From: Pseudomonadota bacterium
GTDB lineage: Bacteria; Pseudomonadota; Gammaproteobacteria; Burkholderiales; Ga0077523
Assembly: GCA_963205165.1 (NCBI GenBank)
Contig: CAUJJX010000021.1
Span: forward strand, 1 to 45,418
Reading direction: 5' to 3'
Length of the DNA stretch: 45,418 nt
The notes below the pieces were generated by a model. That model saw nothing but the letters and a program-made list of their open reading frames with translations, made no database searches and was not told the DNA's origin. How positions within the stretch are numbered: the stretch's first letter is position 1; the number at the start of each line of letters is the position of its first letter. Positions 1-11,619 of this stretch are shown here, piece by piece. Made by a program: the position numbers and the translations under genes.

Positions 1-56
1 GCGACTGCGTCGCTAATCCGACCTACGCCTTCTGCAGCGGTCGCCGCGAAGCGAGC
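1..56. repeat. Truncated REP-like hairpin plus linker
   Basis: The first ~27 bases (…CTAATCCGACCTACG) match the right end of the REP-like double-hairpin elements found elsewhere in this window, for example near 12921-12935. The left part lies outside the window. A short segment around 36-56 (GGTCGCCGCGAAGCGAGCGA) recurs almost exactly at 35886-35905, where it again links a REP-like element to heptamer repeats and a start codon. Confidence 0.7.
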
Positions 57-60
57 GACC

Positions 61-141
61 CAACGCCCAACGCCCAACGCCCAACGCCCAACGCCCAACG
101 CCCAACGCCCAACGCCCAACGCCCAACGCCCAACGCCCAAC
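61..141. repeat. Heptamer tandem repeat (CAACGCC)n
   Basis: Eleven perfect copies of the 7-bp unit CAACGCC, plus a four-base partial copy, sit between a REP-like end and the pdxH start codon. The same arrangement (REP end, then YRACGCC heptamers) occurs at 35908-35921 and, inverted, at 44304-44370. An array of this kind should vary in copy number by slippage. It lies about 20 bp from the pdxH start and so could affect the 5' UTR, which is an inference. Confidence 0.95.
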
Positions 142-159
142 ACCGGAGCCCACCACCCC

Positions 160-792
160 ATGTCCATCTCCCACCTCCGCAAGGAATATCTCCGCGAGCG
201 CTTCGACGAGGGCGACGCGGCCCCCGATCCGTTCGAGCAGTTCGGACGCTGGTTCGACGAGGCCCTGAAGGCCGAGCTGCCGGAGGCCAACGCGATGACG
301 CTCGCCACCGCTAACCGCGCCGGCGTGCCGACCGCGCGCATCGTGCTCATCAAGGCGTTCGACGCGCGCGGCTTCGTCTTCTTCACCAACTACGCGAGCC
401 GCAAGGGACGCGAGCTCGCCGAGAACCCGCACGCGTGCCTGCTGTTCCACTGGGTCGGGCTCGAGCGGCAGGTGCGCATCGAAGGGACGATCTCGAAGGT
501 GGACGAGGCCGAGTCCGATGCGTACTTCACGGAGCGCCCGCTCGGCAGCCGCCACGGTGCGTGGGCCTCGACGCAGAGCGCCGTGATCCCGAGCCGCGAG
601 TTCCTGGAGGACAAGGTCGTGCAGATCGCGCGCGAGATGGGCGATGCGCCGCCGCGGCCGCCGCACTGGGGCGGCTATCGCGTGAAGCCCACGTTGTTCG
701 AGTTCTGGCAGGGCCGGCCGAGCCGTCTGCACGACCGCCTGCAGTACCGACCTGCCGGCGCCGGCTGGCACATCGAACGTCTCTCGCCGTGA
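160..792 (+). CDS. pdxH: Pyridoxamine 5'-phosphate oxidase PdxH
   Basis: FMN-dependent cytosolic oxidase that converts pyridoxine or pyridoxamine 5'-phosphate to pyridoxal 5'-phosphate, the last step of vitamin B6 synthesis and salvage. The 210-residue length is normal. The FMN-binding core is visible ([45 protein letters not shown]), followed by [14 protein letters not shown] and the diagnostic C-terminal segment [18 protein letters not shown] weak Shine-Dalgarno-like CGGAG lies ~11 nt before the ATG. The stop overlaps the GTG start of the Lon-like gene (GTGA), so the two are probably co-transcribed. The heptamer array ends about 20 bp upstream. Confidence 0.96.
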   Translation: MSISHLRKEYLRERFDEGDAAPDPFEQFGRWFDEALKAELPEANAMTLATANRAGVPTARIVLIKAFDARGFVFFTNYASRKGRELAENPHACLLFHWVGLERQVRIEGTISKVDEAESDAYFTERPLGSRHGAWASTQSAVIPSREFLEDKVVQIAREMGDAPPRPPHWGGYRVKPTLFEFWQGRPSRLHDRLQYRPAGAGWHIERLSP

Positions 793-3335
793 CCGCGCGG
801 AAGCGTCCGGTCGCGAAGCCGGCCGTCGTCGTCCCGGCGCCGCTGCCGGCCGATCGACTCGTCCGCCGTTGCAGTTTCGACCCGGCGGCATTCCAGACGA
901 CGGCCGATCTCGCAGGCCTCGACCGCATCGTCGGTCAGGACCGCGCCCGCGAGGCCGTGCGCTTCGCGATCGGTGTCGCGAGCCCCGGCTACAACCTCTT
1001 CGTGCTCGGATCGCCGGGCCTCGGCAAGCGCACGCTCGTGCGAGAGGTGCTCGAGGCCCGCGCGCGCAACGAGCCGCCGCCGGACGACTGGGTCCACGTC
1101 AACAATTTCCGCCAGCCGCACCGGCCGTGGTCCGTCCGCCTGCCGCACGGCATGGGCGTGCGTCTGAAGACCGACATGGCGCGGACCATCGAGGACCTCC
1201 GCGCCGCCGTGCCCTCGCTCTTCGAGAGTGACGAGTACCGCAATCGCGCGGAGCAGATCGGTGCCGAGACCGTCGAGCACCAGGACGCCGGATTCCAGGC
1301 GCTCGGCGCGGAATCCGCGGGGCAGGGCATCGGCCTCCTGCGCACGCCCTCGGGCTTCTCGCTCGCGCCCGTCAAGGACGGCGAGGTCATCGCTCCCGAC
1401 GACTACCGCAAGCTGCCCGAGGCCGAGCGCGACCGCATCGATGCCGCGCTGGCCGACCTGCAGGTGAAGCTCCAGAAGACGATCCGTCACGCGCAGCAGC
1501 TCCAGCAGGAAGGTCGTGCGCGACTGCGCGAACTCGGCCGCGAAATGACGCGGTCGGTCGTCGAGATGCTCCTCGACCCCTTGCGCCACACGTACGGTGA
1601 AGTGCCGCGCATCGGCGAATACCTCGCCGCGATGCAGGACGACATCCTCGAGAACGTCGATCTTTTCCGCCGCACCGCGGACGGCGAGGGCGGCAACGAG
1701 CTGATGCGTTTCGCGACGGCCGAGGCCGCGCCGTTCACGCGGTTCGAGGTGAACGTGATCGTCGGCGACCACGACGACGGTGCCGGCGCGCCGGTCGTCG
1801 TGGAAGACAACCCGACGCATCCGAACCTCATCGGCCGCATCGAGTTCGTGGCGCGCTTCGGCACGCTCGCGACCGACTTCTCGCAGATCCGCGGTGGCGC
1901 GCTGCACCGGGCGAACGGCGGCTACCTGCTCGTCGATGCCTACAAGCTGCTCACGCAGCCGTTCGCCTGGGACGCCGTGAAGCGCGCGCTGTCGGGCGGC
2001 GAGCTGAAGCCGGAATCCGCGGGGCAGAGCCTCGGCCTCGTCAGCACCGTCGCGATCGAGCCAGAACCGATCCCGCTGCGCTTGAAGATGGTGTTGTTCG
2101 GCGAGCGCGAGCTGTACTACCTGCTGTCGCAGTTCGATCCCGATTTCGAGGAACTCTTCAAGGTCGCGGCCGATTTCGGCGACGACGTCGAGCGCACGCC
2201 GGACACCGAGATGGAGTTCGCGCGGATGATCGCGACGCAGGCGCGCCGCGAATCGCTGCCGCCGTTCGATCGCGCCGCGGTGTCGCGCGTGATCGAGCAG
2301 ACCGCCCGCTGGACCGGCGACGCCGAGCGGCTGTCGGCGCACATCGAGGGCCTCGGCGATCTCCTGCGCGAGGCGGCATTCCGCTGCGTCGACGCGGGCG
2401 GCGGGATCGTCGGCGAACGCGACGTGCAGGCCGCGATCGACGCGCGCATCCGGCGCTCGAACCGCATCCCCGAACGCCTGCGCGACATGATGCTGCGCGG
2501 CGAACTGCTGCTCGACACGAGCGGCACGCGCGTCGGCCAGATCAACGGACTGTCGGTGGGCGCGGTCGGGCAGCACGCGTTCGGGTTCCCCGTCCGGATC
2601 ACCGCGACGGCGCGCATCGGCGACGGCGACGTCACCGACATCCAGCGCGAGGTGCAGCTGTCCGGCCCGATCCACGCGAAGGGCGTGATGATCCTCGCGG
2701 CCTTCCTCGCCGATCGCTACTCGGCCGAGCGCCCGCACGCCGTGTCGGCCAGCCTCGTGTTCGAGCAGACGTACGGCGAGGTCGACGGCGACAGCGCGTC
2801 GGTCGCCGAAGCGTGCGCGCTGCTGTCCGCGATCGGAGGCTTCCCGGTGAAGCAGTGCTGGGCGATCACGGGTTCGATGAACCAGCACGGCGTCGTCCAG
2901 CCGATCGGCGGCGTGAACGACAAGATCGAGGGCTACTTCGACATCTGCGCGCGCCGCGGGCTCGACGGCGAGCACGGCGTGATCATCCCGTCGACGAACG
3001 TCGCGCACCTGATGCTCCGCGAGGACGTCGTCGCGGCCGTCGCTGCCGGGAAGTTCCGCATCCATGCCGTCGCGACGATCGACGAGGCGCTCGCGCTGCT
3101 CACCGGCCTGCCGGCCGGCGCGCCGGATGGCGACGGACTGTATCCGGAAGGCAGCGCGAACTACCGCGTCGCGTCGCGGCTGATGGAGTTCTCCCTGATG
3201 CGGCAGGCCTACGCGCAGATGCAGGTGCGCGTGAAGACGGTGCGGCCCGCGAAGGAGAAGGCCGCGAAGCCGCGCAAGCCGGCGGTGCCGAAGCGTCCGA
3301 CGCCGCGTCCGCCGAAGCCGGGAGTCGACGAATGA
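789..3335 (+). CDS. Lon-family AAA+ protease (YcbZ/LonH-like)
   Basis: ATP-dependent serine protease of peptidase family S16, predicted to be cytosolic, 848 residues. It lacks the classical LonA N-terminal substrate domain. A Walker A motif (GSPGLGKRT) lies at about residues 74-82. A long helical insertion and the AAA region follow. The C-terminal protease domain carries the catalytic Ser in GDSAS (about S669) and the catalytic Lys in NDKIEGYF (about K712), which form the Ser-Lys dyad. The tail is Lys/Pro/Arg-rich. The GTG at 789 was chosen because it overlaps the pdxH stop as GTGA and homology begins just after it; the open frame continues upstream through pdxH without homology. The substrate is unknown. 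Confidence 0.9.
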   Translation: MTARKRPVAKPAVVVPAPLPADRLVRRCSFDPAAFQTTADLAGLDRIVGQDRAREAVRFAIGVASPGYNLFVLGSPGLGKRTLVREVLEARARNEPPPDDWVHVNNFRQPHRPWSVRLPHGMGVRLKTDMARTIEDLRAAVPSLFESDEYRNRAEQIGAETVEHQDAGFQALGAESAGQGIGLLRTPSGFSLAPVKDGEVIAPDDYRKLPEAERDRIDAALADLQVKLQKTIRHAQQLQQEGRARLRELGREMTRSVVEMLLDPLRHTYGEVPRIGEYLAAMQDDILENVDLFRRTADGEGGNELMRFATAEAAPFTRFEVNVIVGDHDDGAGAPVVVEDNPTHPNLIGRIEFVARFGTLATDFSQIRGGALHRANGGYLLVDAYKLLTQPFAWDAVKRALSGGELKPESAGQSLGLVSTVAIEPEPIPLRLKMVLFGERELYYLLSQFDPDFEELFKVAADFGDDVERTPDTEMEFARMIATQARRESLPPFDRAAVSRVIEQTARWTGDAERLSAHIEGLGDLLREAAFRCVDAGGGIVGERDVQAAIDARIRRSNRIPERLRDMMLRGELLLDTSGTRVGQINGLSVGAVGQHAFGFPVRITATARIGDGDVTDIQREVQLSGPIHAKGVMILAAFLADRYSAERPHAVSASLVFEQTYGEVDGDSASVAEACALLSAIGGFPVKQCWAITGSMNQHGVVQPIGGVNDKIEGYFDICARRGLDGEHGVIIPSTNVAHLMLREDVVAAVAAGKFRIHAVATIDEALALLTGLPAGAPDGDGLYPEGSANYRVASRLMEFSLMRQAYAQMQVRVKTVRPAKEKAAKPRKPAVPKRPTPRPPKPGVDE

Positions 3336-3432
3336 GCGCCGCGCCGGCGACCGTTCATCCGCGGCCCGTGTTGCCTCGATCCGCGCGTTCGTCGACCGCG
3401 CATTGCCGCGCGCGATCGAAGGCGTGCACGCG

Positions 3433-4257
3433 ATGAATCGGCAGCCGACGACTGTGCATCCGCGGCCCGCGCGGCTGCTGCTCGCGATGGAACCCTTCGA
3501 CAGCGGATCGCTCGAGATCGCCCGCGCGCTCGCCGCCGAACTGCGCGCCGAACTGAACGCGCTGTTCGTCGAGGACGCCAACCTGCTGCGCATCGCGGCG
3601 CTGCCGTGCACGCGCGAGATCGGACGGTTCTCCGGTGTCGTGCGATCGCTCGAACCGCACGATCTCGAGCGCCAGATGCGCACGCAGGCCGACCGCCTGC
3701 GCGAATCGGTGAGCCACGCGGCGCGCGAGCTGGGCCTGCCGTGGACCTTCGAGGTGGCGCGCGGGCGCCTCGAGGACGAACTCGTCCGCGCGTTCGTCGA
3801 TGCGGACCTCGCGGTGTTCGGCCGCGCACCGACGAGGCAGGCGGCGCGTGCGGTGGGGCAGCCGGGCGCGCGCCTGATGCCCGGCCGTGTCGCGGCGTCG
3901 CCACCGAACGGCGGACTCCGCGTCACGGTGTCGTGCGCCGACGCCGCCGAGTGCGCCGGCCTCCTGCGCTTCGCCCGCACGCTGGCGCCCGGCCATCCGG
4001 AACACATCACGGTGCTCGTGCAGCAGGGCGACGACGCGGAGTCCGCGGTGCGCGAGATGGTGCGCGGCTGGCACGGCCGGCCGGGGCACGTGCCGAGGAT
4101 CGTGGCGGTCCCGCGGGCCGGTGCGCAGGCGCTGATCGCGCACGCACCTTCTGGCAATCGGGGCGTCGTGGTGCTCGCGGCGTCGGCGGTGCGCGACGCG
4201 GGCGCGCTGGCGGCGCTGATCGAGCGGGTCGGGTGTCCGGTGGTGCTGGTGGCGTGA
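3433..4257 (+). CDS. Universal-stress-protein-like protein
   Basis: About 274 residues, soluble. The layout (ARLLLAMEPFDSGSLEIARALAAELRAELNALFVED near the start, DLAVFGRAP in the middle) resembles the Rossmann-like universal stress protein fold with a second, weaker half at the C-terminus (VVVLAASAVRDAG, CPVVLVA). The classical ATP-binding G-2x-G-9x-G-S/T motif was not seen, so function is uncertain. The ATG at 3433 is preferred, with a GAAGG about 11 nt upstream; a TTG at 3403 is also possible. It follows the Lon-like gene by ~97 bp, and a near copy of its own beginning lies in that gap. Probably in the pdxH-Lon operon. Confidence 0.65.
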   Translation: MNRQPTTVHPRPARLLLAMEPFDSGSLEIARALAAELRAELNALFVEDANLLRIAALPCTREIGRFSGVVRSLEPHDLERQMRTQADRLRESVSHAARELGLPWTFEVARGRLEDELVRAFVDADLAVFGRAPTRQAARAVGQPGARLMPGRVAASPPNGGLRVTVSCADAAECAGLLRFARTLAPGHPEHITVLVQQGDDAESAVREMVRGWHGRPGHVPRIVAVPRAGAQALIAHAPSGNRGVVVLAASAVRDAGALAALIERVGCPVVLVA

Positions 4258-4320
4258 GGAACCTCGATGGCGACGGCCCGCGTCGGAGTCCGCGCTGACC
4301 CGATCCGTGCACCGGACGGT

Positions 4321-4420
4321 CCCCATCCCGTCACCCCAGCGAACGCTGGGGTCCAGCAGTGATTGTGGCTCCGGCCACGGCCGGACTGGATTCCTGCTTG
4401 CGCAGGAATGACGGGGTGGG
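4321..4420. repeat. Palindromic intergenic repeat, copy 1
   Basis: About 100 bp with inverted ends (CCCATCCCGTCA … TGACGGGGTGGG) and internal hairpins: CCCCAGC-GAAC-GCTGGGG at 4334-4351 and ATTCCTGC-TTGC-GCAGGAAT at 4390-4409. A second copy with the same order and ends lies at 10351-10452. Both sit directly before a REP-like composite. It has no coding capacity. Elements carrying ATTCC…GGAAT hairpins are widespread in proteobacterial intergenic regions. Confidence 0.85.
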
Positions 4421-4443
4421 GCGTGCAGGCTGGATTGGTGCGC

Positions 4444-4630
4444 AGGTCGGATCAGCGCCGCAGGCGCGCAATCCGACGCTGGCGTTCGCATGACCGGATC
4501 TTCGGTCGAATCGATGTCTGTCGCCCGCGCGACGGTTCGCGTCGGATTACGCGCTTTGCGCTGATCCGACCTGCGCACTGATGCGCATGCGACGTTCTGC
4601 GTCGGATGACGCGCGTTGCGCCAAGCCGAC
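4444..4630. repeat. REP-like double-hairpin cluster
   Basis: Three GTCGGAT…ATCCGAC-type inverted repeats: 4446-4477, 4541-4570 and a degenerate one at 4601-4630 (GTCGG…GCCGAC). The first two are separated by a longer, diverged spacer. The cluster fills the space between the convergent ends of the stress-protein-like gene (+) and the acyl carrier protein gene (-), where it may aid termination or mRNA protection. Together with the repeat at 4321 it accounts for nearly all of the 386-bp gene-free stretch. Confidence 0.85.
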
Positions 4631-4643
4631 CTGCGCAAGTCCG

Positions 4644-4892
4644 CTACGCCCCGAGTCTTGCCGCCAGATACACCACCGCCTCGTCCAGCGTCGCCAGCTT
4701 CCCGTAGTCGGCTTCCGGCACGTCGACGCCGAGTGATTCGTGCAGCCGCACCATCACCGTCAGGAAGTCGTACGAGTCGATGTCGAGCTGCTCGCGCAGG
4801 CCGCGGTCGGGGCGGAGGCGGTCGTAGTCGCCTTCGGGCGCGACCGACGACAGCGCGTCGATCACGGCCTGGCGGATCGCGGATGGGTTCAT
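4644..4892 (-). CDS. Stand-alone acyl carrier protein
   Basis: 82 residues with acyl carrier protein character: an acidic four-helix pattern and a phosphopantetheine attachment site around Ser40 (LDIDSYDFLTVM, where DSYD replaces the usual DSLD). The holo form would carry acyl groups as thioesters on 4'-phosphopantetheine. It is the last gene of the acyl-CoA synthetase/2-oxoacid dehydrogenase operon, and its ATG overlaps the E2 stop (ATGA), so expression is translationally coupled to E2. No fatty acid synthase genes are nearby. The context suggests it takes or donates the acyl group handled by the complex, which is inference. Confidence 0.85.
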   Translation of the reverse strand: MNPSAIRQAVIDALSSVAPEGDYDRLRPDRGLREQLDIDSYDFLTVMVRLHESLGVDVPEADYGKLATLDEAVVYLAARLGA

Positions 4893-6346
4893 CGGAGGTC
4901 CTCCGGGGATTGCAGGATGCGGTCGAGGGCCGCGAGGAACAGCGCGCCGCGATGACCGACGCTTGCGCGATGGTCGCCCGACAACGTCGCGTGGATCAGC
5001 GGACGCACGCTCACGGCGCCGTCTTCGGCCCACGGACGCTGCACGACCTTGCCGAGTCCGACGAGCGCGACCTGCGGCGGATAGATCACGCCGTAGACCG
5101 TCTCGACGCCCTGGTCGCCGAGGTTCGTGACGGTCACGGTCGCGTCGGTGAGTTCGGAGCTGCGCAGCGATCCGCCGCGTGCGCGCTGCACGAGGTCGGA
5201 CAGCGCCCGCATCATGTCGTCGACCGATCGTTCGCCCGCATCGTGGATGGCCGGCGCGACGAGCCCGCCACCGCGCAGCGCGATGCCGACGCCGAGATGG
5301 ATCGCGGCCGCGGGGCGGAACCCGCCGTCGATCCAGAAGCCGTTCAGTTCGGCCACCTCGCGCAGCGTGCGGGCGATGGCCGTCAGCAGCACGGCGGCGA
5401 ACAGCACGCGCTCGGTGACGGGCCGCTCGGCGTTGCGCGCCGCGAGCCACGCCGTCGCGCGCGAGAGGTCGATCCACTGGCCGAGGTAGTAGTGCGGGAT
5501 CTCGCGCTTGGACTTCGCCATCGCGGAGGCGATCGCGTCGCGCATGGCGGCCTGGCGGTCGGCGGGGGAGGTGGTGCGTGCGGCCTCGGCCGGCGGCGGT
5601 CGTGTGCCCGTCGACACTGCCGAGTGGTCCGAGGTTGTCGCCGCCATCGCCGGCGCTGAGGTGGTGACCGTCGACGCGCGCGGGTCTGCACCGGGTGCTG
5701 TCTTCGGTGCGTCGACAGCACCGGTCGACGCGCTCGTCGGTGCCGCGTTGCCAGTCGCCGACTTCGCGGCGCCGGCCGCGGCGCGTTCCACATCCTCCAG
5801 CGCGATCGCGCCGTCGGCACCGGACGCCGTCACGGCCGCGAGATCGATCCCGAGTTCCTGCGCGCGACGGCGGGCGGCGGGCGTCGCACGGAGGCGGCCG
5901 GTGGGAGGTGCGGACGTCGCTGCGCCGTCGCTCGCGATCGGGGCCGCCGTCGTGTCGGCCGGTGTCGACGTCGCGTCGCCGGTCGCACGCCCGGCGGCGG
6001 CGAGTCCCGCGGCTTCCGGGATGTCGGCCCGGGACGCACCGGCGGACGACTCCGCGCCGCGCGCGACGGGCTCCACCACGCCCGACGCGACGCCGGACGC
6101 GACCGGCGCCCCGATCTCCTGCAACGTCGCGAGCACCGTCCCCACCGGGACTTCCGTCACCGGCTGCACGACGAGCGCCTCGACGACGCCGTCGTCCCAG
6201 CACTCGACCTCGACGGCGCCCTTGTCGGTTTCGACGATCGCGATGACCTGGCCGCGCTTCACGAGGTCGCCGGGTTTCACGAGCCATTCGACGAGCTTGC
6301 CGGCTTCCATGTCGGCGCCGAGCGTGGGCATGCGGAACTCGATCAC
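4889..6346 (-). CDS. 2-oxoacid dehydrogenase E2, lipoyl acyltransferase
   Basis: 485 residues. An N-terminal lipoyl domain carries the lipoylated Lys42 in [11 protein letters not shown] small peripheral-subunit-binding domain follows ([15 protein letters not shown] … [15 protein letters not shown]). Then comes a long Ala/Thr/Pro linker and the C-terminal acyltransferase core ([17 protein letters not shown] …). The active-site segment reads [14 protein letters not shown]: catalytic His459 is present, but the Asp of the usual DHRxxDG motif is Val463. GTG at 6346 is chosen because it overlaps the E1-beta stop as GTGA; ATG at 6331 would cut into the lipoyl domain. No E3 gene is present, so a shared lipoamide dehydrogenase is assumed. 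Confidence 0.9.
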   Translation of the reverse strand: MIEFRMPTLGADMEAGKLVEWLVKPGDLVKRGQVIAIVETDKGAVEVECWDDGVVEALVVQPVTEVPVGTVLATLQEIGAPVASGVASGVVEPVARGAESSAGASRADIPEAAGLAAAGRATGDATSTPADTTAAPIASDGAATSAPPTGRLRATPAARRRAQELGIDLAAVTASGADGAIALEDVERAAAGAAKSATGNAAPTSASTGAVDAPKTAPGADPRASTVTTSAPAMAATTSDHSAVSTGTRPPPAEAARTTSPADRQAAMRDAIASAMAKSKREIPHYYLGQWIDLSRATAWLAARNAERPVTERVLFAAVLLTAIARTLREVAELNGFWIDGGFRPAAAIHLGVGIALRGGGLVAPAIHDAGERSVDDMMRALSDLVQRARGGSLRSSELTDATVTVTNLGDQGVETVYGVIYPPQVALVGLGKVVQRPWAEDGAVSVRPLIHATLSGDHRASVGHRGALFLAALDRILQSPEDLR

Positions 6347-7344
6347 GATGCGGGGACCTCCCGGTGCAGCACCTCGAACGCCGCGCGGACGATCTGCGGG
6401 ATCTGCGGCAGCGCGGCGTCTTCCAGATGCTTCGCGTACGGGATCGGCACCTCGCGGCTGCAGACGCGCGCGACCGGTGCGTCGAGGTCGAGGAAGGCGC
6501 CTTCCATGATCCGGGCGGAGATCTCCGCGGACAGCCCCACGCTGCGCCAGCCTTCGTCGATCACGACGGCGCGGTGCGTCTTCCGGATCGATTCGAGAAT
6601 CGTCGAAGTATCGAGCGGACGCAGCGTGCGCAGGTCGATGACCTCGGCCGCGATGCCGTGCACCGCGAGCTGGTCGGCGGCGGCGAGTGTCTTGCCGAGG
6701 CTGCCGCCGTACGTGACGAGCGTGACGTCGTTGCCGGCGCGCCGGACGGCCGCGCGATCGATGTCGACGGCGCCCGCGTCGACCGCGAGTTCGCCTTCCA
6801 TCGTGTAGAGCATCGCGTGCTCGAAGATGATGACGGGGTCGGGGTCGTCGAGCGCCGTGAGCAGCATGCCGCGGGCGTCTTCCAGCGTCGCCGGCGCGAG
6901 GACGCGCAGCCCGGGGACGTGCGCGTACCAGCATTCGAAACTGTGGGAGTGCTGCGCGGCGAGCTGGCGTCCGCCGCCCGTCGCCATGCGGATCACGACG
7001 GGTACGCTCAGCTGTCCGCCAGACATGTGCCGCAGCGTCGCCGCGTTGTTCACGATCTGGTCGAGCGCGAGCAGGCTGAAGTTGACGGTCATCACCTCGA
7101 CGATCGGCCGCAGGCCGTTCATCGCGGCGCCGATGCCCGCACCGACGAACGCCGATTCCGACAGCGGCGTGTCGATGATGCGGGTCTCGCCGAACTCTTC
7201 CAGCAGCCCTTTCGAACACGCGTACGAACCGCCGTAGCGGCCGACGTCCTCGCCCATCAGGAACACGCGCGGATCGCGGATGAGCGCCTCGCGCAGCGCC
7301 GCGCGGACGGCCTCGCGGTAGGTCGTGCGGATCATGGTGCTCAT
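6343..7344 (-). CDS. pdhB: 2-oxoacid dehydrogenase E1 beta (PdhB-type)
   Basis: 333 residues. This is the beta chain of the thiamine-diphosphate-dependent E1 heterotetramer, which decarboxylates a 2-oxoacid and reductively acylates the E2 lipoyl group. Family landmarks: [60 protein letters not shown], then the C-terminal transketolase domain ([27 protein letters not shown]). Sequence alone does not separate pyruvate, acetoin and branched-chain substrates. It overlaps E2 as GTGA and lies 61 bp after E1 alpha. Confidence 0.92.
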   Translation of the reverse strand: MSTMIRTTYREAVRAALREALIRDPRVFLMGEDVGRYGGSYACSKGLLEEFGETRIIDTPLSESAFVGAGIGAAMNGLRPIVEVMTVNFSLLALDQIVNNAATLRHMSGGQLSVPVVIRMATGGGRQLAAQHSHSFECWYAHVPGLRVLAPATLEDARGMLLTALDDPDPVIIFEHAMLYTMEGELAVDAGAVDIDRAAVRRAGNDVTLVTYGGSLGKTLAAADQLAVHGIAAEVIDLRTLRPLDTSTILESIRKTHRAVVIDEGWRSVGLSAEISARIMEGAFLDLDAPVARVCSREVPIPYAKHLEDAALPQIPQIVRAAFEVLHREVPAS

Positions 7345-7405
7345 CGGGCGCCTCCGTCGACGACATGGATTGCGATGGCGCGCATCGCTGCGCTGCAGGT
7401 CGCGC

Positions 7406-8379
7406 TCATCGGGCCGCCACGACGCGCGTCATCACGTCGTCCTCCAGGTGCTCGACCGGTTCCCACGTGCCCGCTTCGGCGAACGCGACGGCGTCCGCGA
7501 TCTCGGTGGCGACGGCGGATTCCATCGTGGCGACGTCGGCGTCGGTCAGGCCGTCGGATTCACGCAGCTGCGCCGTCAGCGCGGCGATCGGGCAGCGCTT
7601 GCGCCACTCGGCGACCTCGGCCTTGTCGCGATACAGCTCGGCGTCGAACATCGAGTGCGCGCGGAACCGGTACGTGCGCAGCTCGAGGAACTTCGGTGCG
7701 CCGCTCGCACGGATCTCCGCGACGGCCTGCCCGACGGCGTCGTACACGGCCGCTGCATCCATGCCGTCGACGCTCGCGGCAGCCATGCGATAGCTGCCGG
7801 CCTTCTCGACGAGATCGGTGTCGGACTCCGACCGTTCGAGCGACGTGCCCATCGCGTAGAGGTTGTTCTCGCAGAGGAACAGCACGGGCAGCTTCCACAG
7901 CGCCGCGAGGTTCATGCTCTCGTGGAACTCGCCCTCGGCCACGGCGCCGTCGCCGAAGATGCAGACGGTCACGCGCGGACGCCCGAGCATCTTGTCCGCC
8001 AGCGCGAGGCCGACCGCGACGGGCAGCCCGCCGCAGACGATCGCGTTGCCGCCGTAGAAGCGGCGCGACACGTCGAAGAGGTGCATCGATCCGCCGCGGC
8101 CGTGGCTGCAGCCTTCCTGCTTGCCGAACATCTCGGCCATCACGGCGCGGGCCGGCACGCCGCGCGCGAGGGCATGGCCGTGCTCGCGATACGTCGCGAC
8201 GATCGCGTCGTCGGCGCCGAGGTGCGGCATCGTGCCGGCCGCGATGGCCTCCTCGCCGATGTAGAGATGCAGGAATCCGCGGATCTTCCCGGCGCTGTAA
8301 AGCTCCGCGCATTTCTCCTCGAAGCGGCGGATGCGGATCATCTCGCGCAGCAGCGCGCGGCGCGTGGCGGCGTCGGGGG

Positions 8380-8383
<4 letters not shown>
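7406..8383 (-). CDS. pdhA: 2-oxoacid dehydrogenase E1 alpha (PdhA-type)
   Basis: 325 residues. ThDP-binding alpha chain of E1. The cofactor motif GDG…NN is intact, from [15 protein letters not shown] (GDG at residues 144-146) to LCENN (NN at 173-174). The N-terminal [24 protein letters not shown] and the [18 protein letters not shown] segment are characteristic of pyruvate/acetoin-type E1 alpha. The [12 protein letters not shown] segment corresponds to the loop near the conserved phosphorylation-loop region. Its ATG overlaps the acyl-CoA synthetase stop (ATGA), so ligase and dehydrogenase are translationally coupled. Confidence 0.92.
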
Positions 8384-10224
<1,841 letters not shown>

Positions 10225-10350
10225 CGGGTCGCCTCCGTGCGGTTCGATGGAACCAGTTTGGGAGAGCACCGCAGTGCGCCATTGAGCGAAGTCAAGGACG
10301 CGTGATCATCGGGCGCCGGCATGGCCGCGCCGGACTGTCGAGACCGCGTG

Positions 10351-10452
10351 CCCCCCATCCCGTCACCCCAGCGAACGCTGGGGTCCAGCAGCGGACGTCG
10401 CGCCGGCCACCGCCGGACTGGATTCCAGCTTGCGCTGGAATGACGGGGGGTG
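10351..10452. repeat. Palindromic intergenic repeat, copy 2
   Basis: Second copy of the element at 4321, with the same inverted ends (CCCATCCCGTCA … TGACGGGGGGTG) and internal hairpins CCCCAGC-GAAC-GCTGGGG and ATTCCAGC-TTGC-GCTGGAAT. Compensating changes keep the second hairpin paired (CCTGC/GCAGG in copy 1, CCAGC/GCTGG here), which suggests selection on structure. With the adjacent REP-like composite it fills the space between the acyl-CoA synthetase and surE genes. Confidence 0.85.
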
Positions 10453-10470
10453 AGCAATCCCGCAGTCGCG

Positions 10471-10563
10471 CAGGTCGGATCAGGACCGCGGGTGCGTGAT
10501 CCGACTTGGACGGTTGTGCGAGCGAAGGCGTCGGATCACGCGGCGATGCCGCTGATCCGACCT
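10471..10563. repeat. REP-like composite element
   Basis: Two GTCGGAT…ATCCGAC hairpins (10474-10505 and 10530-10561) flank a spacer, ACGGTTGTGCGAGCGAAGGC, which is conserved in the other composites, as it stands at 44425 and as its reverse complement at 12875 and 35813. It lies between the acyl-CoA synthetase start and the surE stop, both on the minus strand, so it probably sits in the surE 3' UTR. Confidence 0.85.
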
Positions 10564-10618
10564 CCACGAACCCCACGTCGGTCGACTCCGGTCACGGCAT
10601 CGACGCCCGTCCCAGTCC

Positions 10619-11383
10619 TCAGCTCAGCGCCCCGTGCAGATCCCCCAGGCTGTCGTGATGCGTGAGATCGCCGCCGAGCGGCGTGACCGTCACCCAGCCG
10701 GCGAGCGCCGCGCCGAGGTCGGTGTCCGGATCGGGCGCGCCGACCTGGTGCGTGAAGCTGAGCCACGCGTACGGGAAGTCGCGTGCGTCGACGCGCTCGG
10801 TGACCTCGATCTTCAGTTCCTGCCAGCGTCCCTGGCGCACGGCGCGCACGCCCCGCACTTCGTCGGGGGCGACGTCCGGGACATTCACGTTGTGGAACAC
10901 GCCCGGCGCCGTCGGTGCCGCGATGATCTGGCGGATCACGTCGGGCAGGTGCTTCTCGGCGGTGTCCCAGCGGATGTCCTGGCCACGCGTGAAGCACTGG
11001 CTGATCGCGATGCCGCGGACGCCGGACTGCGTCGCCTGCATGGCGCCGGCGACCGTGCCGGAGTAGGTCAGGTCGTCGGCGAGGTTCGAACCGCGGTTCA
11101 CGCCCGACAGCACGAGTGTCGGCGGGTGGTCGCGCAGCAGCGACTGGAGCGCGACGACGACGCAGTCGGTCGGCGAGCCCTTCACGAGCGAGAAGCGGCG
11201 CTCGTCGAGCTGGCGCACCCGGACGGGTTCGCCGACGGTGACGGAGCGGCCGGCGCCGGAGCGCTCGAAGTCGGGAGCGACGATCCAGACGTCGTCGGAC
11301 AGTGTGCGGGCGATGCGTTCCATGACGGCGAGGCCGGGGGCGTAGATGCCGTCGTCGTTCGTGATGAGGATGCGGAGGGTCAT
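10619..11383 (-). CDS. surE: 5'/3'-nucleotidase SurE
   Basis: 254 residues. SurE-family metal-dependent phosphatase hydrolysing nucleoside 5'- and 3'-monophosphates and short polyphosphate in the cytosol. The N-terminal metal site is plain (ILITNDDGIYAPG), followed by VAPDFERSGAGRSVT, FSLVKGSPTDCV and the active-site segment LVLSGVNRGSNLADDLTYSGTVAGAMQ. ATG at 11381-11383 places the NDDG motif at residues 8-11, as usual; the longer upstream frame has no homology. It is divergent from the thiolase gene. Not next to pcm or a lipoprotein gene, its usual gammaproteobacterial neighbours. Confidence 0.95.
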   Translation of the reverse strand: MTLRILITNDDGIYAPGLAVMERIARTLSDDVWIVAPDFERSGAGRSVTVGEPVRVRQLDERRFSLVKGSPTDCVVVALQSLLRDHPPTLVLSGVNRGSNLADDLTYSGTVAGAMQATQSGVRGIAISQCFTRGQDIRWDTAEKHLPDVIRQIIAAPTAPGVFHNVNVPDVAPDEVRGVRAVRQGRWQELKIEVTERVDARDFPYAWLSFTHQVGAPDPDTDLGAALAGWVTVTPLGGDLTHHDSLGDLHGALS

Positions 11384-11619
11384 CGGGTGGAATCCTGTTC
11401 GGTGGTGCGGACGGTGTCGACGGACTGGTCGGCGACGTCGTCCGGTCCGGGTGTGCGAGCCCCGGAGGATAACGCGGCCCTGTCCCGTCGACCGGCGCGC
11501 ATCGGCGTGCCGGCGTCCCCGGGCGGCGGCGTCCGCGCGCCGGTCTCGACGAAGTACACTCGGCCTCCGCCTGCGAGCCGGCACCGCCGCGCAGCCACAG
11601 ACCACGAGAGGAGTCCACC

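Noticed and set aside
435..788. Upstream extension of the Lon-like protein through pdxH
   Set aside because: The extra N-terminus shows no family similarity and overlaps pdxH entirely; GTG 789 gives a normal start and a GTGA overlap.
675..4334. Very long minus-strand open frame opposite the Lon-like and stress-protein-like genes
   Set aside because: It is antisense to well-supported genes, its product is Arg/Ala/Asp-rich with no recognisable motif, and such frames are expected in GC-rich DNA with third-position bias.
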